Part shown: one piece after another, positions 1-6,460 of the stretch
Layout of the letters: the number at the start of each line of letters is the position of its first letter
Position numbering within the stretch: position 1 is the first letter of the stretch
From: Thermodesulfobacteriota bacterium
GTDB taxonomy: Bacteria > Desulfobacterota > BSN033 > UBA1163
Reading direction: 5' to 3'
Length of the DNA stretch: 9,263 nucleotides
NCBI GenBank assembly: GCA_030024065.1
Contig: JASEIE010000027.1
Span: forward strand, 1 to 9,263
Translations under genes and position numbers: made by a program
Notes under the pieces: model-generated
Database searches by the model: none
Seen by the model: the letters and a program-made list of their open reading frames with translations, nothing else
What the model was told of the DNA's origin: nothing

Positions 1-405
1 GAAGAGTTCGACCGTGATCCATTCCTGATCTTCAAACTGCGCGGGATGAGCAGGGAGGAATTGGTCGGGCTTCTGGACCAGACCGGCGATAAAATAACCA
101 CCAAGGAAGCTAAGCATAAACCTCGCTTCATCCATGAGGAAGAAGAAAAGGCCCCTTTGTCTGAGCCGCTGACTTCAGATGTATCTAAGTTTTGGTCGGG
201 GGGCAGCGTATCTGATGATTTGCTTGGGGGAGCGCTGATCCCACTGGTACCTGCCGCTTTACCTAAAAGGCTCGGGAATTTTCCCTTCTGGCGTGGTGAA
301 GAGCGGTTTCTGGATGCAATCGAGCCGATTTACGTTCAGGCTTCACCATTGGGCATGAATGTATTTCTCGGAGGAAAAGGTAACTTTGATGATCCTTTAA
401 AATAA
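1..405 (+). CDS. C-terminal fragment of a SWIM zinc-finger family protein (5' end outside window)
   Basis: The frame is open from the first base of the window to the TAA at 403-405, so this is the last 134 codons of a longer gene; the ATG at 46 is internal and has no reason to be the start. The fragment starts with an acidic stretch and DPFLIFKLRGMSREEL. A charged, low-complexity linker follows, then an FWSGG motif and a tail with LPKRLGNFPFW and an AIEPIY helix. This resembles the C-terminal part of uncharacterised bacterial SWIM zinc-finger proteins (COG4279-like), where a DPF-hydrophobic-LRG-REEL segment precedes an FW(x)GG segment. That match is from memory. The Cys/His SWIM motif itself would lie upstream and cannot be seen. 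In that family the genes often sit beside SNF2-type helicases, which cannot be checked here. The gene converges on ftsY with 64 bp between the stops and no clear terminator. Function unknown; the fragment is soluble, without membrane segments. Confidence 0.6.
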   Translation, partial: EEFDRDPFLIFKLRGMSREELVGLLDQTGDKITTKEAKHKPRFIHEEEEKAPLSEPLTSDVSKFWSGGSVSDDLLGGALIPLVPAALPKRLGNFPFWRGEERFLDAIEPIYVQASPLGMNVFLGGKGNFDDPLK

Positions 406-469
406 GGCCTGGAAGAAATTCCGAGGCGATAAACAGCGGGTCAGGAGGCCGGCTTTTATCCGGGGTAGA

Positions 470-1384
470 TCAAAACAATGCTTGGACGAAGTCGGCGGCG
501 TTGAATTCCCTTAGGTCATCGATTGCTTCGCCTACGCCAATATATCGGATTGGAATTTTTAATTCCTCTGTAATTCCTACGATGATCCCGCCCTTGGCTG
601 TTCCATCCAGTTTCGTGAGGGCGATTCCTGTCACGCCGATGGCTTCATTGAAGAGTTTGGCCTGAGAGATGGCGTTCTGACCTGTGGTGGCATCGAGGAC
701 AAGAAGAATTTCGTGAGGCGCTCCCGGGCATTCCCTGCCAACAATCCGCTTCACCTTCTTTAATTCTTCCATCAGATTGACCTTTGTGTGAAGCCTTCCC
801 GCTGTATCGATAAAGACGAGGTCGATGTTCCTGGCCTTGGCAGCATGAATGGAGTCGAAAGCCACAGCAGTGGGGTCCGAACCTCTGGATTGCTTGATGA
901 AGTCTGCTCCTGCTCGATTTGCCCAGATTTCGAGTTGTTCGACCGCAGCAGCCCTGAAGGTATCGGCGGCGCCGATCAGGACTTTCTTATCCTGCGATGA
1001 ATATTGATGGGCAATCTTTCCGATGGTGGTCGTCTTGCCCGCACCATTGACTCCGACCACCATGAAGACAAAGGGTTTTGTTTTAGCGAAATCGATGGAG
1101 AGGGGTTTTTCACCTGTCTGGAGTGTCCGTGAGATCTCCTGTTTTATGAATTCTTTTACCCTGTCCGGATTTTGAAGTTCACCTCTCTTCAGTCCCTGCT
1201 GGACACCTTCAATCAGCTGGGTGGTCGTCTTCACTCCCAGATCGGCTTCGTAAAGAAGGGCTTCCAGGTCATCGAGGAGGTCCTGGTCGATCGTCTTCTT
1301 TCCGAGAAAGAGTTGATCGATTTTTTCGACAAAGCCCTGATGGGTTTTTGAAAGGCCCTGCTTCAGTTTTTCGAAAAAACCCAT
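470..1384 (-). CDS. ftsY: Signal recognition particle receptor FtsY (NG-domain form)
   Basis: SRP receptor GTPase. It docks ribosome-SRP complexes at the inner membrane and, through the twinned GTPase dimer with Ffh, hands nascent chains to the translocon. The protein is 304 residues from the ATG at 1384. A helical N domain occupies about 1-85. The G domain carries the P-loop GVNGAGKTTT (111-120), DTFRAAAVEQL (141-151), DTAGR (193-197), TKLDGTAKGG (257-266) and a closing GVGE..DDLREF segment. The long acidic A domain of E. coli FtsY is absent; membrane contact probably relies on the amphipathic N-terminal helix beginning MGFFEKLKQG, as in other short FtsYs. The reading frame stays open to a GTG at 1420, but that codon lies inside the predicted promoter. 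The ATG at 1384 has an AGGGGAG Shine-Dalgarno 8 nt upstream. The gene follows the dnaK terminator and appears to be transcribed separately. Confidence 0.97.
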   Translation of the reverse strand: MGFFEKLKQGLSKTHQGFVEKIDQLFLGKKTIDQDLLDDLEALLYEADLGVKTTTQLIEGVQQGLKRGELQNPDRVKEFIKQEISRTLQTGEKPLSIDFAKTKPFVFMVVGVNGAGKTTTIGKIAHQYSSQDKKVLIGAADTFRAAAVEQLEIWANRAGADFIKQSRGSDPTAVAFDSIHAAKARNIDLVFIDTAGRLHTKVNLMEELKKVKRIVGRECPGAPHEILLVLDATTGQNAISQAKLFNEAIGVTGIALTKLDGTAKGGIIVGITEELKIPIRYIGVGEAIDDLREFNAADFVQALF

Positions 1385-1392
1385 ATGTTTAT

Positions 1393-1399
1393 CTCCCCT
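1393..1399 (-). promoter_or_regulatory. Shine-Dalgarno of ftsY
   Basis: On the minus strand this reads AGGGGAG, 8 nt before the ATG at 1384. It decides the start: the upstream in-frame GTG at 1420 has no such site and falls within the promoter. Confidence 0.8.
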
Positions 1400-1410
1400 A
1401 AGTGATTCCG

Positions 1411-1439
1411 ATACTAACACCCATGGGGGGCAAAATCAA
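1411..1439 (-). promoter_or_regulatory. Predicted sigma-70-type promoter of ftsY
   Basis: On the minus strand there is a -35 TTGATT (1434-1439), a 17-nt spacer and a -10 TAGTAT (1411-1416) preceded by TGT, an extended -10 feature. Transcription would start near 1404, about 20 nt before the ftsY ATG, just enough for the Shine-Dalgarno. Its position just after the dnaK terminator supports independent expression of ftsY. Prediction from consensus only. Confidence 0.55.
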
Positions 1440-1470
1440 ATTCCGTCCCCAGTGAATGAGGACGCTATAG

Positions 1471-1505
1471 AAAAAAAGGCGAGGTTAAAATCCCTCGCCC
1501 TTTTT
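1471..1505 (-). terminator. Rho-independent terminator of the hrcA-grpE-dnaK operon
   Basis: A perfect 7-bp GC-rich stem, GGCGAGG (1478-1484) with CCTCGCC (1493-1499), encloses an 8-nt loop. In the minus direction it is followed by seven Ts (1477-1471). An A-rich run precedes the stem, so on the plus strand the same hairpin ends with C and five Ts and could work in both directions. It lies about 20 bp after the dnaK stop and separates dnaK from ftsY. Confidence 0.88.
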
Positions 1506-1526
1506 CAATAAGATTTATATGGTAAG

Positions 1527-3458
1527 TTATTTTTTATCCTTCACATCTTCGTAGTCGGCGTCAACCACATCTTCGTGGGCTTTGGGTCGCGGGCCTTCAT
1601 GAGCGCCTGCTCCAGGGTCTGCTCCAGGACCTGCTCCTGCAGCGCCTTTTTGAGAGGCCTTTGCATACATCGCCTCTGCCAGTTTGTGGGAGGAGCGGGT
1701 GAGCTCTTCCTGAGCGGATTTGATGGTGTTAAGATCGTTCGATTCCATTGCCTTTTTGGCCTTTGTAATGGCATCCTCAATGTTCTGTTTTTCTCCGGAG
1801 TCGATCTTGTCACCGAATTCTCTCAGGGATTTCTCTGTCGTGTAGATGAAGGTATCGAGATGGTTTCGAGCCTCGGCAAGCTCCCGTCTCTTCTTATCAT
1901 CTGCGGCATGGGCTTCGGCATCCTTGACCATCTTTTTGATCTCATCCTCGTGGAGGCCACTTGATGCGGTTATCTTTATCGACTGTTCTTTGCCTGTTCC
2001 AAGGTCTTTTGCTGAGACATGGACGATCCCATTGGCATCGATGTCGAAGGTCACCTCGATCTGGGGAATGCCCCTTGGAGCAGACGGGATTCCCATCAGC
2101 TCGAACTGGCCAAGGGTTTTGTTGTCGGTTGACATCTCCCTTTCTCCCTGGAGCACATGGATCGTCACAGCGGGTTGATTGTCAGAGGCCGTTGAGAAGA
2201 TCTGGCTCTTTTTTGTCGGGATGGTGGTGTTTCGTTCAATCAGTTTGGTAAAGACGCTACCCAGTGTTTCGATCCCGAGGGAGAGGGGAGTGACATCGAG
2301 TAGAAGGACATCCTTCACCTCACCCTGTAGGACTCCAGCCTGAATCGCAGCGCCAATCGCCACGGCCTCATCAGGATTTACGCTTTTATTGGGTTCTTTT
2401 CCGAAGATCTGCCTGACCTTGTCCTGGACCTTGGGCATTCGGGTCATTCCACCCACGAGGATCACTTCATCGATGTTTCTTGGTGAAAGCCCGGCATCGG
2501 CAAGAGCCTGTCGGCAGGGGCCTTCGACACTCTCAATAAGATCCTCTGTCAGTTTTTCCAGTTTGGCCCGGGTCAACTTCATATTGAGATGCTTCGGTCC
2601 TGAAGCGTCAGCGGTGATGAAGGGGAGGTTAATATCCGTCTCCATCATATTTGAGAGTTCAATCTTTGCCTTTTCCCCAGCCTCCTTCAGTCTCTGAAGG
2701 GCCATTCGATCCTTTCTGAGGTCGATTCCCTGGTCTTTCTTAAACTCATCGGCCAGATAGTCGATGAGGCGCTGGTCAAAGTCATCTCCGCCCAGGTGGG
2801 TATTCCCGTTGGTCGATTTGACCTCAAAGACGCCATCGCCCAATTCGAGGATGGAGATATCGAAGGTCCCGCCGCCCAGGTCGAAGACAGCAATCTTTTC
2901 ATCTTTCTTCTTATCGAGGCCGTAGGCCAGAGAGGCGGCGGTGGGCTCATTGATGATCCGAATGACATTGAGACCTGCTATCCTTCCCGCATCCTTTGTG
3001 GCCTGACGCTGGCTGTCGTTAAAATAGGCCGGGGTGGTGATCACCGCATCGGTTACCTTCTCACCGAGGTAGGCCTCTGCCGTCTCCTTCATCTTCTGGA
3101 GGACAAAGGCAGAGATCTCGGGCGGGCTGTAATCCTTATCCCTCGCCCTGATCCAGGCATCGCCTTTCTTATTTTCAACGATTTTGTAGGGAAGGATTTT
3201 GACATCCTTTTGAACCTCTGCATCCACATACTTCCTTCCCATCAATCGTTTGATGGAGAAGATGGTATTTTCAGAGTTGGTGATCGCCTGGCGCTTTGCA
3301 ATCTGTCCAACCACCCTTTCGCCTTTATCGGTGAAGGCAACGACAGAGGGCGTCGTCCGGGTTCCTTCCGGGTTGGCGATGACGACCGGATCCCCTCCTT
3401 CCATGATAGCAACCACTGAGTTGGTTGTCCCTAAATCGATTCCTATTGTCTTAGCCAT
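1527..3458 (-). CDS. dnaK: Molecular chaperone DnaK (Hsp70)
   Basis: ATP-dependent Hsp70 chaperone that cycles with DnaJ and GrpE to bind and refold exposed hydrophobic segments in the cytosol. It has 643 residues from the ATG at 3458, a normal length. The nucleotide-binding domain (about 1-382) shows phosphate-1 DLGTTNS (8-14), phosphate-2 [10 protein letters not shown] (193-202, including the conserved Thr198) and [11 protein letters not shown] (170-180). The interdomain linker DVLLLDV is at 383-389, followed by the substrate-binding beta domain, a helical lid and a Gly/Ala/Pro-rich tail. The tail ends in a [10 protein letters not shown] motif, close to the EEVVDADFEEV-type end of proteobacterial DnaK. 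Another ATG at 3464 is only 1-2 nt from the GAAGGGAG ribosome site; the ATG at 3458 has normal spacing and gives the usual [10 protein letters not shown] start. The gene follows grpE by about 30 bp. dnaJ does not follow; a terminator does. Confidence 0.99.
   Translation of the reverse strand: MAKTIGIDLGTTNSVVAIMEGGDPVVIANPEGTRTTPSVVAFTDKGERVVGQIAKRQAITNSENTIFSIKRLMGRKYVDAEVQKDVKILPYKIVENKKGDAWIRARDKDYSPPEISAFVLQKMKETAEAYLGEKVTDAVITTPAYFNDSQRQATKDAGRIAGLNVIRIINEPTAASLAYGLDKKKDEKIAVFDLGGGTFDISILELGDGVFEVKSTNGNTHLGGDDFDQRLIDYLADEFKKDQGIDLRKDRMALQRLKEAGEKAKIELSNMMETDINLPFITADASGPKHLNMKLTRAKLEKLTEDLIESVEGPCRQALADAGLSPRNIDEVILVGGMTRMPKVQDKVRQIFGKEPNKSVNPDEAVAIGAAIQAGVLQGEVKDVLLLDVTPLSLGIETLGSVFTKLIERNTTIPTKKSQIFSTASDNQPAVTIHVLQGEREMSTDNKTLGQFELMGIPSAPRGIPQIEVTFDIDANGIVHVSAKDLGTGKEQSIKITASSGLHEDEIKKMVKDAEAHAADDKKRRELAEARNHLDTFIYTTEKSLREFGDKIDSGEKQNIEDAITKAKKAMESNDLNTIKSAQEELTRSSHKLAEAMYAKASQKGAAGAGPGADPGAGAHEGPRPKAHEDVVDADYEDVKDKK
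1602..1637 (-). repeat. Three tandem 12-nt repeats in the dnaK tail
   Basis: Read on the minus strand, the units are GGAGCAGGTCCT, GGAGCAGACCCT and GGAGCAGGCGCT. They encode three four-residue blocks, GAGP, GADP and GAGA, in the flexible linker before the conserved C-terminal motif of DnaK. Being in frame and in a disordered segment, the copy number could vary between strains without breaking the protein. Confidence 0.8.
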
Positions 3459-3489
3459 TGTCATTCTCCCTTCTCATCATAGTTAAAGA

Positions 3490-4119
3490 TTATTCCGATG
3501 TCCGGGCCTCCTTCGACGGAGGCTTTGACACGGAAACGGTTGCAGGTCTTAAGAGTCGATCGTTCAAGAGATATCCCTTTTGAAATTCTTCGACCACATG
3601 ATCGGGTTCGTGCTGATCCGTCTCCACGACCAGCATGGCCTCATGGCGTGCCGGATCGAAAGGTTTGCCAACAGATTCAAATGGAGCAAGACCTGAACGA
3701 TGAAGGGTCTGGAGAGTCTGCTGAATGGTTAATTTAATCCCCTCGATCAGAACGGCTGTATCCTCCATCTTTTCAGAATGGTTGATGGCCCTCTCCAGGT
3801 TATCGATAAAAGGTAAGATGGTTTTGATCAGATCTTCATTTGCAAATTTAGTCCAATCTTCTTTTTCCCGGAGGGCCCTCTTTTTGTAATTTTCAAAATC
3901 GGCGGCAGTCCTCAAGAGCCGATCAAAGTTCTCTTTGGCCTCTTTTTCTTTCTCCTCCAGCTTCTTTTTCAGCTCCTCGATCTCGTGGTCTTTGTCGTCC
4001 TTCTTTTTCTTATTTTTATGTGACTTTGCCTCCATGTGAACCTCTGACAACTTTTCGACCTCCCCTTCTGCCTCCCTTTTCAATGTCGCGGGAATCTCTC
4101 TCTTCTCTGATGCGGTCAT
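3490..4119 (-). CDS. grpE: Nucleotide exchange factor GrpE
   Basis: Co-chaperone that drives ADP release from DnaK; it works as a dimer in the cytosol. It has 209 residues from the ATG at 4119. An acidic/basic N-terminal region runs into a long Lys/Glu-rich coiled coil (about 40-75). The conserved core follows: RTAADFENYKKR (70-81), DNLERAI (106-112), GKPFDPARHEAM (151-162) and QKGYLLNDRLLRPATVSVSK (180-199), the beta-domain signature of GrpE. Start choice is uncertain. GTG codons at 4128 and 4125 are in frame, but the only plausible ribosome site (GGAAG) lies 8 nt before the ATG at 4119 and almost touches the GTG at 4128. The start is within about 20 bp of the hrcA stop, so translation is probably coupled. 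Cotranscribed with hrcA and dnaK. Confidence 0.97.
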   Translation of the reverse strand: MTASEKREIPATLKREAEGEVEKLSEVHMEAKSHKNKKKKDDKDHEIEELKKKLEEKEKEAKENFDRLLRTAADFENYKKRALREKEDWTKFANEDLIKTILPFIDNLERAINHSEKMEDTAVLIEGIKLTIQQTLQTLHRSGLAPFESVGKPFDPARHEAMLVVETDQHEPDHVVEEFQKGYLLNDRLLRPATVSVSKPPSKEARTSE

Positions 4120-4135
4120 CTCCACCACTTCCGAT

Positions 4136-5185
4136 CTAATGATAATAGGTCTCTAATATCTCACTCAAAAGCCTTGCTGAGTAGTCCACCAGAGGGATGA
4201 TTTTCGAATAATTCATCCTCCGGGGTCCGATGACGCCCAGGGCGCCCCAGGTCCTTCCTTCACAGCCGTAGGTTGAGGTCACCAGACTGCACGTCTCCAT
4301 CTCCTGTACCTGACTCTCCGAACCGATGGCAATCTGAACCCCTCTCGGCGCTGTGCATTGATCAAGGAGTTTTACCATGGTGGTCTTTTCGTCAAAGGCC
4401 CGAAAGAGGTCCGTCATAATCGAAATATTCCCGAACTCAGGCTCACGGAGAATATTTGTTCTTCCCTCGATAAAGACATCGGTTTCATCAAAGGAGGAGA
4501 AGGCTCTTTCTCCCAGTTTAATTGCCTGTTCAAGCAGATGATCATAGGTTATCTTCTCCACCCTCATCTGTTCGAGAAGTTTTTCCCTCACCTGGTAGAG
4601 GGTGAGACCGGTCAGCAGTCCATTGAGATAATTGGATAGATGATCGAGTTCGGATTGTGCAAGATCTTCCTCCAACTCGATGATCCGGTTCTGAACCATT
4701 CCCGTTGTGCTCACCAGAATAGCCAGGGTCAGGTTTTTCCTCAATTTCACGAATTCAATATGTTGAAGAACGAGCAGGCTCATCCGGGGAGCCCAAACCA
4801 CGCCCAGGTAATGGGAGGAGGCCGAAAGGATCCGGCAGGTTTCCCTGAAAAGGTCTCTTCCTTCGAGCTGGTAATTCGAATATCTTGAATATCTTGCCCG
4901 AAGGTCTTTTTGTTCCTCTCCGCTTAATTCGTGGATATCGAGAATAGAATCGATATAAAATCGAAATCCCCTCTCGGTTGGTACTCTTCCTGCTGATGTG
5001 TGGGGTTGAGAGAGTAATCCGATCTCTTCCAGATCCGACATAATATTTCGGATACTGGCAGGACTGAGACGCAGAGCCGACTTTCTTGAAATGGTCATCG
5101 AACCCACTGGCTCAGCTGCCAGGATATAGTCCTCAATGATAATCCTGAGAACCTCTTTCATCCGGTCAGTAAGAAGAAGCACCAT
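4136..5185 (-). CDS. hrcA: Heat-inducible transcription repressor HrcA
   Basis: Repressor of class I heat-shock operons. In the family it binds the CIRCE inverted repeat and is released when misfolded protein titrates GroEL. It has 349 residues, the normal length. An N-terminal winged helix-turn-helix (about 1-75) contains RIIIEDYILAAEPVGS and SPASIRNIMSDLEEIGLLSQ, followed by the family signature HTSAGRVPTERGFRFYID (62-79). The central GAF-like and C-terminal dimerisation segments follow, with the typical GRTNIL segment and a conserved end (IGPRRMNYSKIIPLVDY). The ATG at 5185 is preceded by AGGTGAGG at a somewhat long 11 nt. It is first gene of the hrcA-grpE-dnaK operon, so it should control itself. 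No canonical CIRCE is visible upstream; see the inverted repeat at 5206-5241. Confidence 0.98.
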   Translation of the reverse strand: MVLLLTDRMKEVLRIIIEDYILAAEPVGSMTISRKSALRLSPASIRNIMSDLEEIGLLSQPHTSAGRVPTERGFRFYIDSILDIHELSGEEQKDLRARYSRYSNYQLEGRDLFRETCRILSASSHYLGVVWAPRMSLLVLQHIEFVKLRKNLTLAILVSTTGMVQNRIIELEEDLAQSELDHLSNYLNGLLTGLTLYQVREKLLEQMRVEKITYDHLLEQAIKLGERAFSSFDETDVFIEGRTNILREPEFGNISIMTDLFRAFDEKTTMVKLLDQCTAPRGVQIAIGSESQVQEMETCSLVTSTYGCEGRTWGALGVIGPRRMNYSKIIPLVDYSARLLSEILETYYH

Positions 5186-5205
5186 CCTGATGTTTTCCTC
5201 ACCTC

Positions 5206-5241
5206 TTTAATGGCACCGAAGACAGATAAAATGCTCTTAAA
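5206..5241. promoter_or_regulatory. Imperfect inverted repeat in the hrcA leader, candidate operator
   Basis: On the minus strand the arms are TTTAAGAGCA and TGCCATTAAA, matching at 8 of 10 positions around a 16-nt centre. The element lies between the predicted transcription start (near 5256) and the hrcA ribosome site, which is where CIRCE sits in many bacteria. It does not match CIRCE (TTAGCACTC-N9-GAGTGCTAA) in sequence or spacing. An operator role is inference from position; 8 of 10 AT-rich positions could arise by chance. Confidence 0.35.
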
Positions 5242-5262
5242 TCAGCTCGTTTTGCTTCGATA

Positions 5263-5291
5263 AAGATAATAATGGAATGGGGGTTTGTCAA
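5263..5291 (-). promoter_or_regulatory. Predicted sigma-70-type promoter of hrcA-grpE-dnaK
   Basis: On the minus strand there is a perfect -35 TTGACA (5286-5291), a 17-nt spacer and a -10 TATCTT (5263-5268, 4 of 6). The predicted start near 5256 gives a leader of about 70 nt before the hrcA ATG. A CCCCCAT run just after the -35 recalls part of a sigma-32 -10 box, but no CTTGAA lies at the right distance. The operon therefore looks housekeeping-transcribed with repressor control. Confidence 0.65.
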
Positions 5292-5458
5292 GAAGAAGGG
5301 GTATTGCTGTTGTTTAAGCAGGAAGAGATTGAAGGTGGTTATGTTAATTTGATGGGGCTGCAGAAAAGAGGCTTTTTAGTATTAGATAATTTTATGTAAA
5401 ATCAGTTAGTTATAATTTTTAGTTGAACCCCGGGTTAAAACGAAAGGAAGTGGGTGGA

Positions 5459-6460
5459 TTATTTGAAATGGTCAAATCCTAATCGGAGGGGAGGGTATTT
5501 CTTCCCGTCATTACTGAGAATATGGAACCCCTCTTTTGCGGGAAGAATTTCTCCGATACGGGTGATTGGAGTCTTTAATGAAAAGGCAAGAGATGAGATC
5601 TTTTTCCTCATTTTAGGCGGGGCGGTAAAGAGAAGCTCATAGTCCTCCCCTCCGCTGAGGGCAATCTGATAAGGGTCCTTCGAATAATCGAGGACCCATT
5701 TCTGATAGGCCATTGAAAGGGGGATGCGGTTTCTCCATATCCTCACTCCCACTCCGCTCTCTTCTAAAAGATGGCTGGTATCGATCAGAAGGCCGTCGCT
5801 GACATCGATCATGGCTGTGGCTAAACGGTGTTTGGCAATGGCCTGGCCCAGTTCGATTCTGGGGGTAGGGGAGAGATGCTTTTGGATCAATCTTTTTGGC
5901 ACTTTCTTAGGTCCTTTTTTCTGGAGAATCCTGAGTCCCAGTGATGAATCACCCAGTGTTCCGGAGACATAGAGATCATCTCCAGCCTTTGCTCCGCTTC
6001 TGAAGAGAAGATCTTCCTTCTTCCCTTCGCCAATAAGGCAGATGTTAAGGATGATTTTCTGAGAAAGGGATGTGTCTCCGCCGATCAAATCGACCTGAAA
6101 CCGTTTTGCTTCTTCTTTTAACCCACGATAAAAGAGGGAGACGAATGAAAAAGGGAGGGTTTTGGGAAGACCGATGGAGATGAGGAAGTGTCTCGGAACT
6201 CCTCCCATTGATGCGATGTCACTGAGATTGACAGCAAGGGCCTTCTTTCCTAAACGATAGGGATCGGTCCAGGATCGCTCGAAATGGATATCTTCGATGA
6301 GGATATCGGTTGTGACCAGAAGAGTCTTTCCACCGATTTCGATGACAGCCACATCATCGCCAATGCCTTTCATTAAACCGGGATGAGAAGGGGGCATCCA
6401 ATTTCTAATTCGATTGATGAGTCCGAACTCGCCAATCTCCCCCAGGACTTTTCCAGTCAA
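5459..6460 (-). CDS. thiL: Thiamine-monophosphate kinase ThiL
   Basis: Phosphorylates thiamine monophosphate with ATP to thiamine pyrophosphate, the last step of bacterial TPP synthesis, in the cytosol. It has 333 residues, normal for the family (AIR synthase/PurM fold). The start reads GEIGEFGLI; the Mg/ATP-binding motif GIGDDVAVI is at 32-40, followed by TTDILIEDIHF (50-60), DIASMGGVPRH (81-91), GGDTS (127-131), MIDVSDGLLID (217-227) and LSGGEDYELLFT (268-279). The start is TTG: in-frame upstream sequence reaches a stop two codons earlier, and GGAG lies 6 nt before the TTG. The TTG overlaps the TGA of lon as TTGA, so translation is probably coupled to lon. No other thi gene is in the window, so ThiL here is linked to stress genes rather than its pathway. 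Confidence 0.97.
   Translation of the reverse strand: MTGKVLGEIGEFGLINRIRNWMPPSHPGLMKGIGDDVAVIEIGGKTLLVTTDILIEDIHFERSWTDPYRLGKKALAVNLSDIASMGGVPRHFLISIGLPKTLPFSFVSLFYRGLKEEAKRFQVDLIGGDTSLSQKIILNICLIGEGKKEDLLFRSGAKAGDDLYVSGTLGDSSLGLRILQKKGPKKVPKRLIQKHLSPTPRIELGQAIAKHRLATAMIDVSDGLLIDTSHLLEESGVGVRIWRNRIPLSMAYQKWVLDYSKDPYQIALSGGEDYELLFTAPPKMRKKISSLAFSLKTPITRIGEILPAKEGFHILSNDGKKYPPLRLGFDHFK

Larger units (their letters stand above)
5186..5458. other. Intergenic region between thiL and hrcA
   Basis: 273 bp, AT-rich, without a convincing reading frame. Its hrcA-proximal part holds the promoter and the inverted repeat listed separately. Its thiL-proximal part holds only a small uninterrupted palindrome (5426-5436) without a loop or T tract. 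No clear thiL terminator is visible, so read-through from lon-thiL into the hrcA operon cannot be excluded. Confidence 0.6.

Noticed and set aside
406..469. Bidirectional terminator between the convergent SWIM-like gene and ftsY
   Set aside because: Only 4-5-bp stems (such as CCGG around CTTTTAT, or GGCCT with AGGCC 35 nt apart) and no adjacent T tract.
2796..3419. 207-codon open frame on the plus strand, opposite dnaK
   Set aside because: Antisense shadow of the strongly biased dnaK codons; long antisense frames over dnaK are a well-known annotation artefact. No ribosome site or recognisable protein.
5426..5436. AACCCCGGGTT palindrome after thiL as a terminator
   Set aside because: Five-bp arms leave only a single base for a loop and no T tract follows, so it cannot form a standard terminator hairpin.
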